Assembly: GCF_009730915.1 (NCBI RefSeq)
Contig: NC_052483.1
Location: 2,790,001 to 2,854,000 of the forward strand
DNA: 64,000 bases
Direction: 5' to 3'
Source: Dioscorea cayenensis subsp. rotundata
Taxonomy: Eukaryota > Streptophyta > Magnoliopsida > Dioscoreales > Dioscoreaceae
Part shown: positions 62,890-64,000 of the stretch, piece after piece
Layout: each line of letters starts with the position of its first letter
Position numbering within the stretch: position 1 is the stretch's first letter
Position numbers and translations under genes: made by a program
Notes under the pieces: model-generated
Database searches by the model: none
Seen by the model: the letters and a program-made list of their open reading frames with translations, nothing else
What the model was told of the DNA's origin: nothing

Positions 62890-63832
62890 AGAGATCTTTA
62901 TTTTTGCACACATGACGAGTCTGCACAGCAATCAACCCACCATGATTTCATATATCCTAACCGAGTGATTTCGGATATCACTGCCACAAGATTGTCTTCT
63001 TTGCGGAGGAATTCTTCTCTCTGCATCTTTTTAGTAAAGCTACACTCTTCTAGTAATGGCCAACCCTTCATGTACAGAAACAACTTCCTTTCTTTTTCTT
63101 GTTATTGCGGCCATCTTGTGCATATCAACTCTCCATTGTACTTTTTCCTTTTTCTTGGGTTTTGTGGGACTCCCCTTCTTCCAATATACATGTACTTTCT
63201 CATGAGCCTTGATATCTTTTTGTATCATCTTGTTTTCTATACTCCTCTTCTAGCTAAGATGATTTCCTAATTGCTCAAGAGATATATCTTCCTTTTTATG
63301 TTTGAGATTCTTTTTCAAATCTTTCCATGATGGAGGAAGCTTGTTCTATAATTGAGGAGACAATGATAGACTCATCCATATGCATGTTATGTTGCTTTCG
63401 AGAGTTATTCAAAAATATGTTCAATTTCATGCATTTGTTCCATGATAGATTTTCCATCAATCATCTTAAAGTTATTAAAACGACTCACAAGAAATTTCTT
63501 ACTTGTTGCATCCTCTTGCATGTACCTTGCTTCTAGTTTCTCCCAAAGTTCTTTTGCCGAGATCGAGTCTTGATAAACATCAAAAGTGCATCACTAAGCC
63601 CATTGAGAATATGTCCAATGCAAATGAAAATCATCATTTTCCCACTTTGCCTTTCTCTAATTTCCTAACGGTCTCTCCTTCTATTTCTTCGGGTTTGGAA
63701 GTAGTGAGAACATACGCCACCTTCAATGTAATGAGGAGAAATTTCATCTTCTTTTTGCCATCTTAGAAAGTTTCCCTCTCAAAACCTCTCCAACTTCACA
63801 AAGTTCATGGTTAAATCCTTCAAAGAAGCCAT
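62890..63832 (-). pseudogene. copia gag and protease region, broken
   Basis: The start MASLKDLTMNFVKLERFE at 63832 and KMKFLLITLKVAYVL are typical of copia gag. Homology continues through several frames: HILNGLSDALFDVYQ-like sequence near 63580, MEQMHEI-like near 63420, and HEKVHVYWKKGSP near 63190. The protease follows at about 62930-62990 as SWWVDCCADSSCVQ, in which the catalytic DSG is altered to DCC. I see no intact zinc knuckle. Confidence 0.78.
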
Positions 63833-64000
63833 TTGTTTGCAAGACGATTTAAGCTCTAAAGATTGTTGGTGGAGATGGTTCTTTGAGGAATAAAAGAGGA
63901 AGAGATTAGAAAGAATGTAGTCGCACAAGTCTTCAAGGCGCGTGAAACACTTTCCTAGGCTTAATTAGCCTCCACCCAATTTCAAACCTGGATGCAAAAA

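Larger units (their letters stand above)
59913..64000 (-). mobile_element. Ty1/copia retrotransposon, minus strand, degenerate, without visible LTRs
   Basis: Gag-to-RNase H homology runs right to left from about 63832 to about 59940, as described for the two pseudogenes within it. The right 168 bp would be the leader between LTR and gag, so the 5' LTR is expected beyond 64000. The 3' LTR is expected in or left of the N gap. Stops and frameshifts are dense throughout, so it is older than the copia element at 14231. Confidence 0.85.

Overview
This is a piece of a flowering-plant nuclear chromosome. The evidence is AT-rich intergenic DNA, spliced genes with GT-AG introns, plant-specific families (PADRE, PNET2/NEMP, plant-type EF-1-delta, NDR1/HIN1-like) and dense nested plant transposons. 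I cannot say from the sequence whether it is a monocot or a eudicot. A run of exactly 1000 N (58913-59912) marks a scaffold join.

Layout. 1-6500 is transposon debris: a hAT-like end, an LTR fragment of Ty3/gypsy type, a chimeric retro-pseudogene (NOP58 + vacuolar H+-pyrophosphatase + gypsy tail) and a complete 505-bp non-autonomous hAT element. 7057-7536 (-) is an intact small basic protein of unknown function. 11071-11463 (-) encodes mitochondrial ribosomal protein S21. 13215-13872 (+) is a three-exon PADRE (DUF4228) gene. At 14119-21033 a hAT-like element is split by a complete but inactivated Ty1/copia element with both LTRs and a 5-bp target duplication. 21684-37059 (+) is a nine-exon inner-nuclear-membrane protein of the PNET2/NEMP family. 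Its fifth intron is about 11.5 kb and holds an inverted duplication of a plant-mobile-domain sequence, two tandem-repeat arrays and a gypsy-type LTR. 38278-40734 (-) encodes elongation factor 1-delta, with a stop codon split by an intron. 42633-49736 (-) encodes ALG1, the first mannosyltransferase of N-glycan assembly, in 16 exons, the last intron apparently GC-AG. 50111-50882 is a Tourist-like MITE. 51574-56611 is a 5-kb PIF/Harbinger element carrying a fragment of a host NDR1/HIN1-like gene plus decayed SANT-like and DDE transposase genes; it sits inside an LTR-like sequence. 57098-57798 is a near-perfect 0.7-kb palindrome, followed by another hAT-like end with a tRNA-like segment and then the gap. 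59913-64000 is a second, degenerate copia element on the minus strand.

The six host genes act in unrelated housekeeping and stress processes (mitochondrial translation, cytosolic translation elongation, ER N-glycosylation, nuclear envelope organisation, stress response), as expected for a plant chromosome without operons. PNET2 and EF-1-delta converge; EF-1-delta and ALG1 are tandem. Exon models were built by hand from reading-frame continuity, splice sites and remembered family motifs; no database search was run.
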